A stretch of 9,537 nucleotides of DNA, taken from positions 1 to 9,537 of the forward strand of contig QNAF01000078.1 in NCBI GenBank assembly GCA_003641405.1, read 5' to 3'. The position numbers were made by a program, and so were the translations under genes. Below the pieces are notes generated by a model. That model was not told the origin of the DNA. It worked only from the letters and a program-made list of their open reading frames with translations, and ran no database searches. Position 1 is the stretch's first letter. Every line of letters starts with the position of its first letter. This document shows, piece after piece, positions 8,112-9,537 of this stretch. The stretch comes from Candidatus Zixiibacteriota bacterium (GTDB taxonomy: Bacteria; Zixibacteria; MSB-5A5; GN15; FEB-12).

Positions 8112-8151
8112 GGGGGGAGGCGCTTATTAATTGCTACGCCGTTTCCGCCCC
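8112..8151 (-). promoter_or_regulatory. GC-rich hairpin in the leader of the leftward operon
   Basis: On the leftward transcript, GGGG (8151-8148) can pair with the C run at 8117-8112, and GGCG (8140-8137) with CGCC (8122-8119), around an AU-rich loop. The 3' arm is followed by UUAUAGUUGUUG and then, 13 nt downstream of the C run, by the GGAG of the first gene. It could be an attenuator or could affect access to that site. The 10-mer TATAAGGGGG (plus strand, 8107-8116) recurs at 1783-1792 in a similar hairpin. Confidence 0.35.
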
Positions 8152-8174
8152 GTCTAGCCTTTTAGTTATTTACG

Positions 8175-8184
8175 CTTTTAAAAG
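8175..8184. repeat. Perfect 10-bp palindrome CTTTTAAAAG
   Basis: CTTTTAAAAG is self-complementary and lies about 35-40 bp downstream of the predicted leftward start point. It may be an operator half-turn site or chance in AT-rich DNA; nothing else supports a function. Confidence 0.25.
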
Positions 8185-8192
8185 TAGCTGTT

Positions 8193-8218
8193 GGTCGCAG
8201 GAATCATGTCCTACAACC
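8193..8218 (-). other. 5' stem-loop of the leftward transcript
   Basis: On the minus strand the arms GGUUGUAGGA and UCCUGCGACC form ten consecutive pairs closed by the loop CAUGAU. Two of the pairs are G-U wobbles that work only in the minus-strand RNA; in plus-strand RNA the same positions would be C-A mismatches. This asymmetry suggests that the RNA, not the DNA, is the selected form. The stem begins 4 nt after the predicted -10 box, so it would sit at or within a few bases of the mRNA 5' end, a position where hairpins are known to protect transcripts from decay. Confidence 0.5.
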
Positions 8219-8221
8219 TAT

Positions 8222-8250
8222 ATCTTACCCTACAAACAATAACGTGTCAA
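8222..8250 (-). promoter_or_regulatory. Leftward sigma70-type promoter of the packaging/head operon
   Basis: The minus strand reads TTGACA (8250-8245), a 17-bp spacer, then TAAGAT (8227-8222). The -35 matches the consensus fully and the -10 in four of six positions, including A2 and T6. Transcription would start near 8217-8213, giving a leader of about 125 nt before the ATG at 8088. No other gene lies between this site and the operon. Confidence 0.6.
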
Positions 8251-8254
8251 TAGA

Positions 8255-8296
8255 AAAAAGGGACTGACATGCCTGTTTTTGCACTAAAAAGGGACT
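8255..8296. repeat. Two direct repeats AAAAAGGGACT between divergent promoters
   Basis: Exact 11-bp copies lie at 8255-8265 and 8286-8296, 31 bp apart start to start, close to three helical turns, so both face the same side of DNA. The first ends the run 5 bp from the leftward -35, the second 7 bp from the rightward -35. A looser second element, CATGCC plus a T run and GTGC/GCAC, follows each copy (8268-8284 and 8311-8326). They look like binding sites for a regulator of both promoters. Confidence 0.5.
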
Positions 8297-8343
8297 TTAC
8301 TGTTGATTTTCATGCCTTTTTGTGCCATAATGTAGGTACATGA
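8269..8343 (+). CDS. Possible 24-aa leader peptide, low confidence
   Basis: An ATG at 8269 preceded by AAGGGA with a 5-nt spacer opens a 24-codon frame (beginning MPVFALKRDF) whose TGA overlaps the ATG of the plus-strand gene as ATGA. Such an overlap would couple translation. Against it, the rightward promoter at 8303-8331 lies inside this frame, and transcripts from that promoter would not contain it. An upstream promoter would be needed and I see no convincing one. Confidence 0.2.
   Translation: MPVFALKRDFTVDFHAFLCHNVGT
8303..8331 (+). promoter_or_regulatory. Rightward promoter with extended -10
   Basis: TTGATT (8303-8308), a 17-bp spacer, and CATAAT (8326-8331) preceded by TGC form an extended -10 sigma70-type promoter. 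The start point would fall at about 8338-8340, on or just before the ATG at 8340, so the message would be leaderless or nearly so. The short AGG at 8334-8336, 3 nt from the ATG, is a poor ribosome binding site and probably not transcribed. Confidence 0.6.
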
Positions 8344-8957
8344 GTACAAAAAAAGACAACATTGGACAACAAAACATGCGAGACGACATCATAGGCAACT
8401 CGATAGACGACGAGGACAAGCAACCGTGGGAGCATGTGGACGACACAGAGCCGTACGGCTATACAGTCAAGCCCGACAAAATACGTCCCATACCCATGAG
8501 TCCCAATCGCAAGCTTAAAGGTCACGAATGGACTGACACGGAACGTCAATGGGTGTATTTGGCTTTGATAGAAACAGACGGCAAAGGCAACGAAGCCATC
8601 AAACTACTGGAAGAATGGAAAAAAGACAACCCTGAAATTGCCATACCGACAGGTCACGCCATCCATATGCTACATTGTAGCAGAAACAATAGAGATAAAT
8701 TTCTGTCAACTGTTATAGACAGACACGTCAAGTTCCGCCTAACTAAAATGGCGCAGTCAACCAACGACAGAGTGGCGCTAGAGGCGAGCAAATATCTTTG
8801 GGACAGAGAATCTGGCAAGCCCACAAACAAGGTTGAAGCGCAAGTTGGCGTGCTAACCTATGCTGATATCGAAGCTCGCATGAAAGAGCAGGAACAAAAA
8901 TACGGCTCACCTGTCAAGGAAGCCGATGTTGTTGAAATTAGCGATACTGACGAGTAG
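8340..8957 (+). CDS. Putative DNA-binding protein, small-terminase-like
   Basis: This 205-aa protein is the only plus-strand gene. Residues 1-60 are polar and probably disordered. A helical core starts at EWTDTERQWVYLALIETDGK (63-82), followed by GNEAIKLLEEWKKDN and PTGHAIHMLHCSRNNRDKF (83-121), which resembles the helix-turn-helix of small terminases and related phage proteins. The stretch NDRVALEASKYLWDRESGKP (142-161) matches the helix ending in GKP that often precedes the oligomerisation or C-terminal part of such proteins. The tail is acidic (VVEISDTDE). It lies one gene away from terL but is divergent from it, behind its own promoter. It may recognise the packaging site, regulate the shared promoter region, or both; the fold call is from pattern only. 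The next in-frame ATG is codon 13 (8376), an alternative if leaderless initiation fails. Confidence 0.7.
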   Translation: MSTKKDNIGQQNMRDDIIGNSIDDEDKQPWEHVDDTEPYGYTVKPDKIRPIPMSPNRKLKGHEWTDTERQWVYLALIETDGKGNEAIKLLEEWKKDNPEIAIPTGHAIHMLHCSRNNRDKFLSTVIDRHVKFRLTKMAQSTNDRVALEASKYLWDRESGKPTNKVEAQVGVLTYADIEARMKEQEQKYGSPVKEADVVEISDTDE

Positions 8958-8978
8958 TGAAATGCGCGCAACTGCCTA

Positions 8979-9537
8979 TTATAAAAAGTCGTGCAGTGTC
9001 GGCACGCCGTCAATCCAGTCAACAAAGCCGTGTTGCCAGTCCGCAACTCCATCCACGTAATCGGGGTCTAGCTGGCATAAGCAACCACCCTCAACCGCGC
9101 GATACGTCCCCCTCCAATCGGTATAGTGTACCAGAGCCAGCCTGTGCGTATGCCCCATAGCCATTGTTTTGCCTACACGCATCATTTGCCTGTGCGCCGC
9201 ATACCCTGATTTAACGCCGAGCTTCTCACCGTGCATATACACTACATTGTCTAATTCAAGCCACTTGCCGTAATGCCTGTAGTCTATGCCCCGCTTCTCT
9301 AGGTGCAGGAACTCTGCTAGCGACAACAAACCGTCCAGTTCGGGAGCCTTTGACTCGATGTACTTTTCCAGTCGCTTTTCGTGATTGCCATACATGTATA
9401 TAGCCGAGCATTTTTTAGGCATAGCCTTTTGCAGGTTGTCAAGGAACTCATTGGTCATATCCAATTCCTCCTTAAGTATGCGCTTCTTTGGGTCTTTACC
9501 AAACCTGCTCATTGAGTACATGTCAATGATATCGCCA
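8979..9537 (-). CDS. Calcineurin-like metallophosphoesterase, N-terminus outside window
   Basis: Calcineurin-like phosphoesterases use two metal ions to cleave phosphate esters; the substrate here is unknown. The frame stays open to the right edge: upstream of a Met at 9521 it reads GDIID, which is the family's GDxxD motif, so that Met is internal and the first motif (DxH) lies beyond the window. Visible motifs, numbered from that Met, are GNHE (45-48), MHGE with His 97, and GHTH (123-126), each contributing metal ligands. The spacing is like short phage-encoded members. The C-terminal part (VEGGCLCQLDPDYVDG, then DWQHGFVDW) also fits the family. The gene is convergent with the plus-strand gene, with a gap of 21 bp and no visible terminator. 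It probably belongs to another leftward unit that begins to the right. Confidence 0.88.
   Translation of the reverse strand, partial: GDIIDMYSMSRFGKDPKKRILKEELDMTNEFLDNLQKAMPKKCSAIYMYGNHEKRLEKYIESKAPELDGLLSLAEFLHLEKRGIDYRHYGKWLELDNVVYMHGEKLGVKSGYAAHRQMMRVGKTMAMGHTHRLALVHYTDWRGTYRAVEGGCLCQLDPDYVDGVADWQHGFVDWIDGVPTLHDFL

Noticed and set aside
8104..8118. Plus-strand ACTATAAGGGGGG resembling the end of a T7-type phage promoter
   Set aside because: Only the terminal part matches loosely, the direction is against the first leftward gene, and the second copy at 1783 would transcribe antisense to the coat gene. The hairpin explanation fits better.
8206..8253. 15-codon plus-strand frame in the control region
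   Set aside because: It lies inside the leftward promoter and stem-loop; the ribosome spacing is short and no coupling to a gene is seen.
8310..8549. 79-aa minus-strand frame opposite the 205-aa gene
   Set aside because: It overlaps the plus-strand gene and its promoter; the hydrophobic Val/Phe-rich translation is a typical shadow.
1..9537. tRNA genes, CRISPR arrays, insertion sequences, integrase attachment sites
   Set aside because: I looked for cloverleaf-like segments, regularly spaced repeats, transposase motifs and long terminal repeats and saw none.

Overview
The window is a stretch of tailed-bacteriophage (or prophage) genome carrying the DNA-packaging and head-assembly genes. Reading leftwards on the minus strand, the order is: a 67-aa basic protein, terminase large subunit, portal, scaffold, major capsid protein, an unrecognised 265-aa protein, an unrecognised 76-aa protein, and a head-tail adaptor that runs off the left edge. 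The genes are tightly packed with TAATG overlaps and short gaps, which fits one leftward late operon. The long portal (689 aa), separate scaffold and adaptor suggest a P22-like or podovirus-type head, but this is inference. The host cannot be identified from the sequence.

The operon starts in a 251-bp non-coding control region (8089-8339). I see a leftward sigma70-type promoter (TTGACA, 17-bp spacer, TAAGAT at 8222-8250) and a divergent rightward promoter (TTGATT, 17-bp spacer, extended -10 TGCCATAAT at 8303-8331). The 52 bp between their -35 boxes hold two copies of AAAAAGGGACT spaced 31 bp apart. The leftward transcript would begin with a 10-bp stem-loop and carry a second GC-rich hairpin just before the first ribosome binding site. 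The rightward promoter drives a single plus-strand gene (8340-8957). Its 205-aa product looks like a DNA-binding or small-terminase-type protein and is a candidate regulator of the region.

Right of that gene, on the minus strand and convergent with it, lies a calcineurin-like metallophosphoesterase cut by the right edge. Its frame stays open to base 9537, where it supplies the family's GDxxD motif, so the true start is outside the window.

The most striking whole-window observation is compositional. Reading every line by eye, I found no GATC, no GGCC and no CCGG in 9,537 bp, although about 30-37 of each would be expected at this base composition. The other palindromic tetramers I looked for are present. 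This is a strong sign of selection against three restriction-type sites and points to a host, or host range, with restriction systems of those specificities.
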